NCBI RefSeq assembly: GCF_030272615.1
Contig: NC_081405.1
Coordinates: forward strand, 152,909,113 to 152,973,112
DNA: 64,000 nt
Reading direction: 5' to 3'
Origin: Cryptomeria japonica
Lineage: Eukaryota; Streptophyta; Pinopsida; Cupressales; Cupressaceae
Shown piece after piece: positions 1 to 10,689 of the stretch. Made by a program: the position numbers and the translations under genes. The notes under the pieces were generated by a model, which was given only the letters and a program-made list of their open reading frames with translations, made no database searches and was not told the origin of the DNA. Each line of letters begins with the position of its first letter. The first letter of the stretch is position 1.

Positions 1-1287
1 ATGGTTTGCCATTTTAGGCCTTCTCACTGCATTTCGAGTATGTACTAGCACTCATCCCATACGTAAGGCACAATTAACTTACTTAGTGATTCATTAACTA
101 ACTCTCTAATATGCTAATAGGTTATCACTTATTAGACGCAGCCACTTTGGGTGTGGCCCCTAATTGAAAGCCACTTTCCCAAATGACACTAGACTATACT
201 CAAACAAACTCCTAAACCAAGGAATACATAAGGTCAAGAAAACAGAGTTCAAAATGATAGGAATACCCACTTGGTCAAACAAGACTTCATAAGAGGTACA
301 CTAACTGACAATACTCTAACTAGAGGCCTGACCGGCTATGGTCAACCACGAATCAACATTCAACACCCGCATAAAGGACATGACCAGTTACAACACCATC
401 ACAAAACAACAGTCAAGACTTGAGATCAAGGACATAAGCAGGTACCCAAATCAATCATATGACAATGTCCAATAAATAAAATCAAAGACTTGTCATTTCT
501 TAAGCAAATGCGAATACAAAAAAATTAAACTTCCATAGGCATAGATTGGAAAAGACAATCTTCTTTCCTATTGTTTTCACACAACAATCAGTCCAGTTTC
601 ATAATAAGTTTGATGCAGTTTGTCTACCTCATTAGGTACAGATCGTTCATGGTTTTCTAATTCACTGAGTTCGTTTAAATCATAACATAACATAAATACA
701 TCATCATGAGTATTTTTAAACCAAATTCACATGAATATAATTAAATAAACATTAACAACTAATTATGACATTTATTCTTCAAATAAACATCATTCTCATA
801 CTGGTTCGAAAACAATTTCTCCAAATTCATCTTTCCCAGAACCAAGTTACACTTTTCAGATCAAGAAAATATATATTTAAAGAAACCAAATATAGATAAC
901 CATTTCCCAAATTAAACAAATATTTCCTTGCGTATATTTAAACAAATGAACAAATCTAAGATATTAATTAGTATATATCTCTCTAACTATATATACCTTA
1001 ATTAATAAATTCATAATTTAACAGTAATTAATATATATTTAAAAATATACATTAATTAATAAAGTAGAATCTGAATATTAATTACTGTATATTTACCATT
1101 ATAGAATTAATTAATAACAAACTAAACATCGATTATTATTTAATGTCTGAATTAAATAATAATTAAAACTTAATTTAAAATATAATTATTATTATACTAA
1201 TATTTTTTTTTTAAACAATAAAAAATATATTAAAAAAAAATGCAAAATCCAAAGGGGTACCCATGTGGACACCCACGTGGGCCCCTT

Positions 1288-1397
1288 GGTAGCCCACTCT
1301 ACCATTGGTAGCACTGCTACCAAATGGTAGCAAATTGCTACCTTTGGTAGTGTTGCTACCAATTGGTAGCAGCCGCTACCTCTGGTAGCCTGCTACC
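1288..1397. repeat. Array of six GGTAGC...GCTACC hairpins, 19-bp period
   Basis: GGTAGC begins at about 1288, 1307, 1326, 1346 (GGTAGT), 1365 and 1384, and each is followed after 2-5 bases by GCTACC (CTCTACC in the first). Each unit is therefore a small perfect or near-perfect hairpin and the units follow every 19-20 bp. The block is flanked by further palindromic GC-rich sequence (GGGGTACCC, CCACGTGGG). It lies in otherwise AT-rich DNA. Confidence 0.9.
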
Positions 1398-3168
1398 TCC
1401 CCGCGTGGTGGGGGTTTTCCTGCCACGTGAGGAGTTTAATTTTTTATTATTATTATTATTATTATTTTATTTATTTATTTATTTTTAAACTTCTCAAAAA
1501 TAAACAAACCTCCATTTAAAAAAACAGTCTCAAACTGAGACTTAAAATATTTTCCAGCAGCCCCATGGTTTTTATAAAAAAATGATAAAATTTGTTGAAT
1601 AACCTTCCAGGCACATTTTCTTAGCGAGAAACCCATATTTGGGCATAAAGATTAATTCCTCACATATCTATTCCACCAATCTGCCAAACTACAAACTAAT
1701 CCCAATAAGAAACTTAATCTGAGAACCTTTAGTGGGATTTTAACAAAGTTTAATGAGAACAACCAAAATTTTCATCTGGAGGTTTGATAAGAAAGCAAGG
1801 AGGGTTTGAGTTTGTGATTTCATGACAACTCTTCTATTTTCCACAAAATATAAGAGATTGTTTATAGACACAACCAGATTTCATTCCAAAAAACCATACA
1901 ATCTCAATAAAACAAGAAATCAAAGAGATGAGCCAAAATCCTACCTCATTTAGCATTCCTGGAAAAGATCTGAGAAAGAGCTCAACCTCCCAGCTCAAGA
2001 AATTTCTTCTCTTCCAAAATCCCTAAATTTTCATTCCAAAAATATTTTTCCAAAAATCCTCTCCAAAATAATCCTCCCCATATTTTTTTAAAACCTAGGT
2101 TAAATGGGAAAAGTTTTTGACCAAAAATCCCATTTTGAAATTAAAATACTTTTACACAATTAAAAATTAATTTCAAATTAGAAAAATCAAAATGCTTTCT
2201 CTTCCTCATTTAATTTCTAATTTTCTCAATTTTAACAAAACTAACATTTTAATTTCAAAATATTAATGAGGGCAAAATATTTTTAATTAAAATAAAATCC
2301 CAAAATCATTCTTTCAAACTATATCAAATATATATTAAACTTGTTTTTCTAATTAAAATTGGTTTTCTTAAATAATTGAAATCAACCTTTCTATTTTTTA
2401 TTTTTTTTAAAGGGAAAAGAAATTAAATTAATTCTATTTCAAAAAAATTTAAATCTTTCATTTCCAAAAGCATAAACAAAATAAATTTATTATTTAAAAT
2501 TAACCATTTAATCGAACTTGCTACCAACTTGAATTGAGCAATTCTAATTAACGATTAATCGCATAAAAGGGAACTTATTTAATTTAGTCCCTTAATTACA
2601 ATGCGCAAACACACAATAAATCAAATTAAATATTAAGAATTAATTACTCAATTTAACCACACACAAAACACGCAACCCAAGAAAGCCAAGCAGACAGACA
2701 ACCCGCATACCCACCCCCAAAGGGAATACCGACGACGACTGACGACGCTCACTTGAGCACAACTATGGTCAAACAAGGATCTTACAACCACCCAATCCAA
2801 AATCTAAGGACCAAAGAGGTACACTCAAACCTGTGAATCCAGGCAGAGACGAACCTCGCACCCATGCGGTACTATACCTGAAATCTCCTGCAACCAAGAG
2901 TCATACCTACATACATATATATACTTAATGAAAGTGTTAGCCTGAGATTAATAACACGAAATAGGAGAACTAATAAACTTGCATACGAATTGGTGCAAAA
3001 ACCACATTAATAGGTACGCACAAAAATTAAAACATCTGACTATAACATTATAACATGATAAACTAACCAAAGTCAAACCAAAATTAGAAATTGATTAGGG
3101 CGGGGGTAGTACACATCCAAACTCTGTTTTTCAAAAAAATTATATCGTTGGAAAGCTTTTTCTGTGTT

Positions 3169-3173
3169 CTTTC
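3169..3173. repeat. Target site duplication CTTTC, left copy
   Basis: The five bases CTTTC directly before the left LTR (TGTATA...) recur directly after the right LTR (...TCTACA) at 21279-21283. A perfect 5-bp duplication fixes the limits of the Tat element and shows that it has not been rearranged at its ends. Confidence 0.95.
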
Positions 3174-3934
3174 TGTATATGGTGAAAATGGATAACAATA
3201 ATAGCAAAATTGAAAGGCTAAATGAATTCAACCACCAAACCCTAGCCTAACAACAACAAAGATCCACCATAACATATGAAGATTACCTAAGACAATGCAA
3301 ATCAAATGAAATCACAAAGATTATATCATTACATGTCCAATAGGGTTTTGATCTCCATTTTTCCTATCTCCATTGATCTTGTTTGATATATTTGCTCTCA
3401 GATTTTATGTGCACAAGAGCTCAACAAAGAATGGAATGTAGTTGTAAGTAGGATCGTAGTGTAGCTAATTGATCAAGTAGTTAGGGTTTGATAATGAAGG
3501 AAGCATCTCCTTAAATAGAAGACACTATAAGAAATGGAGGGTTAAGATTGAGAGGTGTAAAAAGGAGGTCGGCTAGGATTAGAGAGTAGGTAGAGGAAAT
3601 AATAAAATAATGAAAGAGGTAGGTAGTGTAGGAATTAAGAGATGAATGACATGTGTCATAAGTAGAAAAGGTTAATAAATTAATTAAATAAATAAATATT
3701 TATTTAATTAATAGAAGAAATGAGATTATTAAATAAATAAGATATTTATTTAATTAGAAAAAAGATAATTTAAATAAATAAATGTATTTATTTAAATGAG
3801 AAATAAGGCTAGAAGAGGATAAATGAATTAATTAAATAAATAAAAATTTATTTAATTAATAGAAGAATTAAGCTTAGATAATTAAATAAATAAAATATTC
3901 ATTTAATTAAACATGACAATTTTAGGTGTCTACA
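3174..3934 (-). repeat. Left LTR (3' LTR of the Tat element)
   Basis: 761 bp, matching 20518-21278 with about 16 mismatches. Read on the minus strand it begins TGTAGACACC and ends CATATACA. The first 270 bp in that direction (3665-3934) hold five imperfect AT-only palindromes of AAATAAATA/TATTTATTT type, roughly every 43-58 bp, in the U3 position. This copy adjoins the PPT, so it is the 3' LTR. Confidence 0.95.
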
Positions 3935-3948
3935 TTTTGCCCCTCTTT
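3935..3948 (-). promoter_or_regulatory. Polypurine tract
   Basis: On the minus strand AAAGAGGGGCAAAA directly precedes the LTR start TGTAGACACC. The same tract, in the same larger context (TCTCAAAGAGGGGCAAAA), precedes the 3' LTR of the second element at 36023-36036. Confidence 0.9.
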
Positions 3949-4473
3949 GAGACAATGCGGCTTGTCGCGTTGTTTCAAAGAAGATAAGATGAACTGATAC
4001 AGAGTTGCCCCAAGATGGGAATGATATGCCCCCTCGAGAGATTGGATGAAAATATCTGAAAAGATTGCAGACAATCTCTTGATAAGAAAGACGGGATAGA
4101 ATGGACTGATCGGATAAAGTGACAAAGTCACGGGATAAAGAAGACTGACTCAGGAAACGAGGGCTAAGGCGAGGGTAGGCTATAAGATAGACCACGGGGG
4201 AAAATACATCCTCATTGGCATCCACACATTCACAAGAGCAGAGTGCAGAGTGCAGAGTGCAGAGCGAGAATAAAGCAGTAGCAGTCAGCAGCGATGGCTT
4301 TCGTTCACAGATTCGATCGCGTTCGTCGATTCCAGAGGCCAGCAGAGGCAGGAGAGCCGGTAAGTACCACCAAACCTCCTCGTACTTCGATGCATTTATT
4401 GTTGTCATTAATGCATGGTAGATAGGGCAATAAATGCGCTTAGAATAGGGTCCCAAAAAATATCAAAAACGTT
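3949..4473. other. 3' untranslated region of the Tat element
   Basis: Between PPT and the 20-nt array. No protein of recognisable family is visible. A GAGTGCA microrepeat (GCAGAGTGCAGAGTGCAGAG) lies at 4240-4264. Read on the minus strand the region carries CTCGAGGGGGCAT and TCTTCTTTGAAAC, which recur near the PPT of the second element (about 35870-36000), so it is a conserved 3' segment of this clade. Confidence 0.6.
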
Positions 4474-4765
4474 TAGGCGCGTCTGCATTGGTGCCAGGTG
4501 CGTCTATGTCTGCTAGGCGCGTCTGTGTTGGTGCCAGTCGCGTTTGTGTTTAGAAACGCGTTTATGTCAAATGCAGATGCGTTTGTGTAATGTAGGGACG
4601 TCTGTGCCAAGAAGGCACATTTGTATCGCCCAGGCGCGTCTGTGTAGAGCATAGGCACGTCTGTGTCTTTCAGGCGCGTCTGTGTTTTTCAGGTGCGTCT
4701 GTGCAGTCTTTAAGCGCGTTTGTATCAGGAAAGCGCGTTTATGTCCAAAAATGCGAATTTTTGTC
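4474..4765 (+). repeat. 20-nt-period CGCGTCTGTGT array upstream of the PMD gene
   Basis: About 15 copies of GGCGCGTCTGTGT and close variants (TGCGTTTGTGT, CACGTCTGTGT and so on). The GTCT/GTTT core starts at about 4481, 4502, 4521, 4542, 4560, 4581, 4600, 4619, 4638, 4659, 4678, 4697, 4718 and 4737, with a degenerate copy at 4757. Spacing is 18-21 and often alternates 19 and 21. A period of about 20 is not a multiple of three, so the array does not encode a protein repeat. It is in sense orientation for the plus-strand PMD gene that begins about 430 bp downstream. The same motif occurs on the other strand at 18735-18920 and 20151-20407. Confidence 0.9.
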
Positions 4766-4869
4766 TTTTAGGTCAAATTGGTAGTTCTGTGATGAACATA
4801 CGCTGTCGATTAGATAAGCTACTAAGAGGATACACTCAAGCAGGTCCTCTAGGGAAGACTAGGAGAGAT

Positions 4870-5155
4870 CAAGGCACTTTGTGATGAACAGTGAGTACCA
4901 AGATAGAATACTTTGTGATGAAAAAAGAGTACTAAAAATGAGCAGCACTTTGTGATTAACAGGGAGTGCAAAACACGTAGTACTTTGTGATTAACAGGGA
5001 GTACCACTAGGGTAGAAGCAACACTTTGTGATGAACAGTGAGTGTCACGAGGATAGATAGAAACACTTTGTGATGAACAGTGAGTGTCACTAGGATAGAT
5101 AGCCATATGCATTTAGATAAAAAGTAGCATTTTGTGATAAACAGTGAATGCCACT
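4870..5155 (+). repeat. Seven copies of TTTGTGATGAACAGTGAGT
   Basis: Copies start at about 4878, 4912, 4949, 4984, 5025, 5067 and 5131, at intervals of 34, 37, 35, 41, 42 and 64. The shared core is CTTTGTGAT(G/T)AACAG(T/G)GAGT, often followed by a GTAC or GTCAC variant. A partial relative (CTGTGATGAACAT) lies at 4787. The array sits directly between the 20-nt array and the PMD reading frame and would form part of that gene's leader. Confidence 0.85.
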
Positions 5156-5187
5156 ATGACTGACATAATTGATTTGCTTGACTATAG

Positions 5188-7052
5188 GAGTATTTGTCGA
5201 TGCTGGAGTCACGAGAGAGATTCACATCGACTCAGAGGTTGCGACCTAAGCTGACACTTGGGGACCAAGCAGCGATTGAGGCCATGGGATTGAGACATGT
5301 TCTGTATGTGCCTGAGTTTCGGGTGAACATGGGATTGCTGATTGCACTGACGGAGAGATGGCACTCCGAGACATGTACTTTCATTTGTCGATGGTTGAGA
5401 TGACAGTCACCCTAGAGGATGTATACAGGATACTCAGGATACCGATCGACGGGGATCTGATTTCGTACGATCGAGACAGAGACCGGGAGGCACTGAGATG
5501 AGTGTTCCAGGACCCTGGATTGGAGATGAGGGCTGGGCATGTGGCTTGGGATACTATGACTGCTACAGGATTGGTGCTGCCAGCAGTGATAGGAGGAGCG
5601 ATCAATGGGTTCCTGTGTCCTGACAGAGCGACACGAGGGTTGGCTATGGGTTGGGGAGGTGCATTAGAGATACTGGTGACACATCACACCAGATATGCCT
5701 GGGGACCGTGTGTGCTAGCACACCTCTACTATGAGCTGCATTAGTTCGTATACGATGGATCAGTGGGATTGGGCTACGGGGTGACACTGCTGCAGGTGTG
5801 GGCTTATGAGCATCTGCCAATGACGAGGCCGATACACTTCAGAGGCAGGGGACATGGACGCAGTTTTGTGCACCTGTATGATATGATCACGTCGCAGCCA
5901 CGGATTGGCAGGTTAGAGCATTGGCGACGGGTGATAGATGATACTGATGTGGTCATTTGGAGGCCATACCTGGGATGCGAGGAGTGGGAGGACGATGTAG
6001 TTGAGCTTCCTTACACCTTCCATAGTAGGTATCTGATTGGGTGGACGCCCTATGTGCTAGAGAGGTAGCTAGTGGATAGGGTTTGCAGGCAGTTTGGCAG
6101 GATTTAGAGGATGCCACGAGGCTCAGGCATGTATGCACGGACTATCAGAGATCAGGCACAGTTTGGGCCCCTATTGTCATATGATCAGGCAGTTACACAG
6201 CTGGTAGAGATGATGCCCCTACCCTGGGACATGTGGCCAGAGATTGAGGATGTCGGCATGGATGCCGAGTATACAGCATACTGGGCGGAGCATCCCTTCC
6301 CACGCTTAACGGATCCGGGAGAGCCATTGGATGGAGATGGGGGTGGGGACGATGATGATGGAGAAGGTGATGGGGGCAGAGGCCGACGGAGGAGGAGGGG
6401 AGCAGTTGGAGAGAGGAGGGTTGCACCTCGGAGGGAGGGTGGAGAGGAGAGACAGGCTCGAGTGGTGAGGGGTCGCGATGGATTGCCGCTATAGGTGCCA
6501 GCAGCAAAGGGTCCCAGACAGGTACAAGTACAGGGACAGGTACTAGTATAGGTACAGGCACAGGGGCAGGCACCCGTACAGGGGGAGCCACAGGCAGAGG
6601 CGGAGGGGGCTAACATAGAGGAGGATGAGCCGATAGAGCTGAGAGAGATCTGCTAGGGCCAGGCAAATGAGATCCAGGAGTTGGAGAGGGAGAGGGATCG
6701 GCTCAGGAGGAGGCTCCGAGATACTGAGCGGGAGCGGGATCAAGCTATTCAGCATTATATAGAGGCTGAGACAGCGCTGAGGGTGGGGAGACAAGCAGCG
6801 GAGGACACAGGGGCCGGATATGCCTATGTTCTGCGGGCCAGAGAGGAGATTGCCTACTGGCGGGATCTCTATTATGGTGCAGTGCCAGCAGATCAGCGAG
6901 CGAGGAGCTTCCATAGACCATCGTGGACAACGATAGCTATGGGAGGGAGCCAGAGGAGACAAGCATCTAGTGGTGGGGTTATGGGTCATCCACCACCACC
7001 AGAGAGAGGGGACATGAGGGATGATCCTGGGGCGGGTCCTTCAGGGGCTTAG
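5188..7052 (+). pseudogene. Plant mobile domain (PMD) gene, antisense to gag-pol, broken
   Basis: The first part (5188-6065) reads as a plant mobile domain (PMD, aminotransferase-like family): LIALTERWHSETCTFH, then a TVTLEDV block followed by ILRIPIDG, are its typical signatures. It is followed by a conserved WRPYLGCEEWE block. Then comes an acidic/arginine-rich linker (about 6310-6490) and a charged coiled coil (LERERDRLRRRLRD, from 6680), ending in a low-complexity tail. Breaks: a +1/-1 frame change near 5380-5395, TGA at 5499, and TAG at 5742, 6066, 6105, 6492, 6549 and 6654; TAG 7050 may also be secondary because coding-like sequence goes on to about 7150. Most TAGs fit CAG changed by C-to-T. 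No secure start was found: TAG lies at 5185 and the first ATG is 5200. Known for the family: PMD proteins occur both as host MAIN/MAIL genes and inside plant transposons; extra antisense genes after integrase are known in Grande/Retand-type elements. Whether this one helps the element is inference. Confidence 0.8.
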
Positions 7053-7149
7053 ATTCCATCGAGGCTAGGTGGCTCTGAGGGAGGGAGTTCATCATAGCCT
7101 TAGAGGGCTCCCTATGTATCAGTATTGTACCATTTTTGTATGATGATGT

Positions 7150-8842
7150 AGACACCTTCGGGTGCTTGTAGCCATATGATTTTTTTTGACATCATTGTAT
7201 CATGACACTTTATATATATATATATGAGATGATTCATCTTTGCGGCAGCTATATGCATGTGTACCTATGTGATGAGATGTTTTTATGTGATGCTTATGAT
7301 ATGGATGCAAATATGTATATGATGCAATGCAATATATTTTTTTTGTTCTTTTATGTTTTATATGTGTATGCATGATGTAAATGTGAATGTATGTAATGCA
7401 GATGAATATGATAATGCAAATGTAAATTGTGCTAACAAGTGTTGTGTGGAGGATGTGATGTAGTTGTGATATCTATATGTATGTATGAAATGCTTAATAT
7501 GTGGTAATGCAGGTGCAACTACATGAAATGCAAATGTTTTTGGTGTGTCATTATACTCAGTCATGTGATAGCAGGCTACATGGACTCGAGAAGGATGATG
7601 AAAGTCAATCAAGAAAGGGGGATTAAAGATAGAAGATATGAACGTGAAAGAGCTTCTTGTGCGTTATCATCATCGAGCTTTATTATGGCAAGTAGGTTAT
7701 GACAATCGAGGCATATGTTTGACCTAGAAAGTCATTGTACCTGTTTGCATGGAGATAAGACAGTCACAAACAAGGAATGCCCCAGTTCACACTAGACTCA
7801 CAGTGTCCTCATATCCTTGGACAATTCATAGCATTACTAAGAGACAATCCACAGACAACAAATACAAATAGGTGACGATACCCCATCCTCGCCTTTCTAG
7901 TTAAAGACATCCTGGAGATAGAATCTCTAGTCAGAGACATCTCGGAAAAGCTAAAAGACATGTCACCAAAAAAAAAGATGAAATCAAAAGAAAACCAAGA
8001 CTCGACACCAACATCCACTATAGTCCTCAAGTTTAGTGTCTCTTGTCACTTGTATAAGTCTTATTTGATTGTGGTCACAATGTTTACTTTCACAAAAAGG
8101 ATAGATAGCACTGAACCATAATGTTGTCTGAGTCTGTTGAAAGATTTGATTTTGTTGAAGCCCATTATTGCTATTGTGTCTCATCTGAAACTGACTGAAT
8201 CCATGAAACTGATACTTTATTGCGAAGAAGATGAAATTTTATTGCAGATCTGTGATGCAAATGTTGCTTTATTGCGGATTGTGCACGGATAGACTGAAGG
8301 AAGCTGGAAGAAACTGTACTCCTCGACACATGTGATGTTCTTAGTTCCACACCATCACTAGACGTAGGATTTGTCTTAGCCACAGATAGGATCTGATTCA
8401 TTATGGATGGAAAGGGAGGTTTATTATGAATGGCTAACCAATCTTGGGTAGATCAATAACAAGCCATGATGGGAATGGGTAAGTTTATTATGAACGAATT
8501 GGTCGTGAGTGTGTGCAAAGTGAAAGGATGAAAGTGAATCCTGAAGGAGGGAGGAGCAATGTCTCTACGCATGGCGTTGGTGACCCAATTTTCACCATGG
8601 TACTTGCCCAGGGCGCCACCGAAGTGGTTTTCACTGTTGGACGAAATTATTTCTCTTTACTTTTTCTATTTTTCAATTTTTTTTGTTGTCACAAGGTGCC
8701 TGTTTGCCAGGTTTTCACCAAGTAACGATTTTTTGTTTTATAATTTTTTTGTATTTTTGAATTTTTTGATTTTTTTGTATTTTTGAAATTTTTTTTTTTA
8801 TTATTTTTTTTTTGTATTTTTGAATTAGGATATTCCGAAGAG
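7150..8842. other. Region between PMD gene and integrase; T-rich tract
   Basis: No gene seen. 7190-7530 is AT-rich and full of ATGATGCAAATG-like words. 8640-8826 is a T-rich tract with several TTTTTTGTATTTTTGAA repeats. Read on the minus strand, 8570-8705 holds GGTGAAAACCTGGCAAACAGG and a GGCAAGTACCATGGTGAAAA segment; related words recur in the second element at 32385-32440. This is therefore a conserved post-integrase segment of the clade. The two opposed genes converge here, so shared 3' ends are possible. Confidence 0.5.
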
Positions 8843-10200
8843 CTATGTGTAGAACCTGCGAAGATGCATGTTGTTGATAGGATCCTCCAAAGGTTCACCT
8901 TCTGTAGTTGAGAGCTGATATGCCCCAAATCCATATGCTATTGTAATGATGTAAGGACCAAGCCAATTTGGTTCGAACTTGCCCTTCTTCTCTTTGTCTT
9001 GCTGATTTTTGGGGTTTTCTCTGAGAACAAAGTCACCTACCTCAAATGTATGAGGCTTGACTTTGTGATTGTAGCTGCGACTCATTCGTTGTTGGTAAGC
9101 CTTGAGATGATTAAAAGCAGTTTGTCTCCGTTCATCCAGTAGTTCAAGTTCTTGTAAGCGAGAGACCCTATAGTCTTCATCATTGATGATGTTTTGCAAA
9201 GAGACCCGTAAAGAGGGTAACTTGACCTCAATAGGCAAGATGACTTCAGTGTCGTAGACAAGTGAATAGGGTGTAGCTCCTATAGGTGTGCGAACACTTG
9301 TGCGATAGGCTCAAAGTGCAGGATTAAGTTGGATATGCCAATTACGGCCATCTTCGTCGACTGTATTCTTGAGGATTTTAAGGCTTGTTTTATTAGACGC
9401 CTCAGCTTGACCATTACCTTAAGGGTAATATGGTGTGGAGAAACGATGGGAAATATGGAAGCGGTCACAGAGTTCACACACATCCCGATTTTTGAAAGGA
9501 CACCCGTTATCAGTGATAATGGAAATAGGAATACCGTATCGGCAAATGATATAGTTAAGGATGAACGTAGCAATCTGTTTTCCAGTGACTTGTGTGAGAG
9601 GCACGGCTTCAATCCATTTTGTGAAATACTTTGTGGCAGTGATAATGAATTTATGACCATTAGAAGAAGGAGGGTGAATCTTGCCTATGAGATCGAGTCC
9701 CCACTGACAAAAGGGCCAAGGAGACGCAAGTGGTTGTAGTTCTTGTGCCGGTGCATGTATGAGGTCTCCATGAATTTGACATTGCTTACATTTCTTGACA
9801 AACTGATATGAGTCTTTTTCCATATTGGGCTAGTAATATCCAGTCCTAATGAGTTTCTTGGCCAAGGTAGGACCACTAGTATGTGGACCACATATCCCTT
9901 CATGTACTTCACGTAATGCAATCTGAGCTTTGTCGCTTTCTAAACATCTAAGAAGAGTGCCATCTAGACCTCGCCGGTATAGGATATCAGCTAAAATGAC
10001 ATATCGAGAGGATTGGCGAATGAAGGTGCGACGTTGGTTATTTGATAGATCAGGAGGTAGGGTATTGTCACGAAGGTATGTGAAGATGGAGCCATATAAC
10101 TGGGACTCGGGACCGACAACACATATCATCTCAGTAGGAGTGATCTCATATGAAGGAACCAAAAGGTTATCCACCAAGAACTCATAGCAGGTCTCATTTG
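8843..10200 (-). pseudogene. Integrase of the Tat element
   Basis: Reads in a single frame with few stops. In order: zinc-binding N domain (VHEGICGPHTSG, then CKQCQIHG), core with D in WGLDLIGKI, D in ITDNGCPF and E in GNGQAEASN, a conserved AYRTSVRTPIGATPY segment, then a C domain with FEVGDFVLRENP and KFEPNWLGPY, ending LRRFYT. All three DDE acidic residues are present. Breaks: TAG at 9830 between the zinc domain histidines and cysteines, a stop at about 9419 and one near 9311. There is no chromodomain, in line with a non-chromovirus. It would insert the cDNA after reverse transcription in the particle. Confidence 0.93.
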
Positions 10201-10680
10201 GAGGTAGATCGATCAGTGAAGCAATTGTAGCCATGGCATCTGCGGCGCGATTCTGCTCTCTTGGTATCTGCTCAAAATCTATCTTTGTGAAGTGTTGTTT
10301 CAGGTCATCCACCATTTGTTTGTAAGGCATTAATTTTTCATCTTTTGTTTGGTAATCATCAGTTTCTTAACGGATGACAAGTTGAGAGTCCCCAAAAACA
10401 CAAAGTTCCTTGATCTTCCACTGAACTGCAATCCGTAATCCAGTTGTTAATGCCTCATATTCCACTATATTGTTAGTGCAAGGAAATGATAAGCGGTATG
10501 ATTTTGGTATAGAGTCTCCTTGAGGAGTTATAAAGAGGATGCCAGCTCCTGCCCCATGCTGTGTGTATGAGCCGTCAAAGTACAGTTGCCATGGTTTTGC
10601 ATGTGACATTGTTAAAATGGATTCATCTGAAAATTCTGAACTTAGAGGAACATCATCAATCATGGGGGCATCTGCTAATT
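10201..10680 (-). pseudogene. Archaeal-type (second) RNase H of the Tat element
   Basis: WQLYFDGSYTQHGAGAG (first Asp), NNIVEYEALTTGL (Glu), VFGDSQLVI (second Asp) and, after an in-frame TAA at 10367, NRAADAMA (last Asp) give the full RNase H catalytic set. This extra domain after the ordinary RNase H and before integrase is the marker of the Tat group; it belongs to the archaeal-type RNase H of plant elements. It would remove the RNA strand during cDNA synthesis. Its acidic residues are kept while the upstream RNase H has lost its first Asp, as I recall being typical of dual-RNase-H elements. Confidence 0.9.
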
Positions 10681-10689
10681 GATCTGCAA

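Larger units (their letters stand above)
1..3173. other. AT-rich LTR-type flanking sequence, no gene
   Basis: No open reading frame of credible coding quality is visible. The stretch is very AT-rich with T and TTA/TTTA runs near 1440-1490 and a GC-rich palindrome array at 1288-1397. Its right edge (ending in CTTTC) continues in the same style at 21284 after the Tat element, so this is the older target into which that element inserted. The mix of an AT-rich body with a GC hairpin block resembles the 3.8-kb solo LTR at 37490-41286, but I could not align the two. Probably a degraded LTR or leader of another retrotransposon; the family is unknown. Confidence 0.4.

Noticed and set aside
1..3173. 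Equating the left flank with the LTR family of 37490-41286
   Set aside because: Both have an AT-rich body and a hairpin array, but I could not align their sequences on either strand.
4474..4765. Reading the 20-nt arrays as CRISPR or as a coding repeat
   Set aside because: The genome is plant, repeats are adjoining and degenerate without unique spacers of constant length, and the period is not a multiple of three.
6185..6989. Long minus-strand frames rich in Pro and Ser
   Set aside because: They mirror the acidic/Arg-rich and coiled-coil part of the plus-strand PMD gene; codon pattern and family match are on plus.
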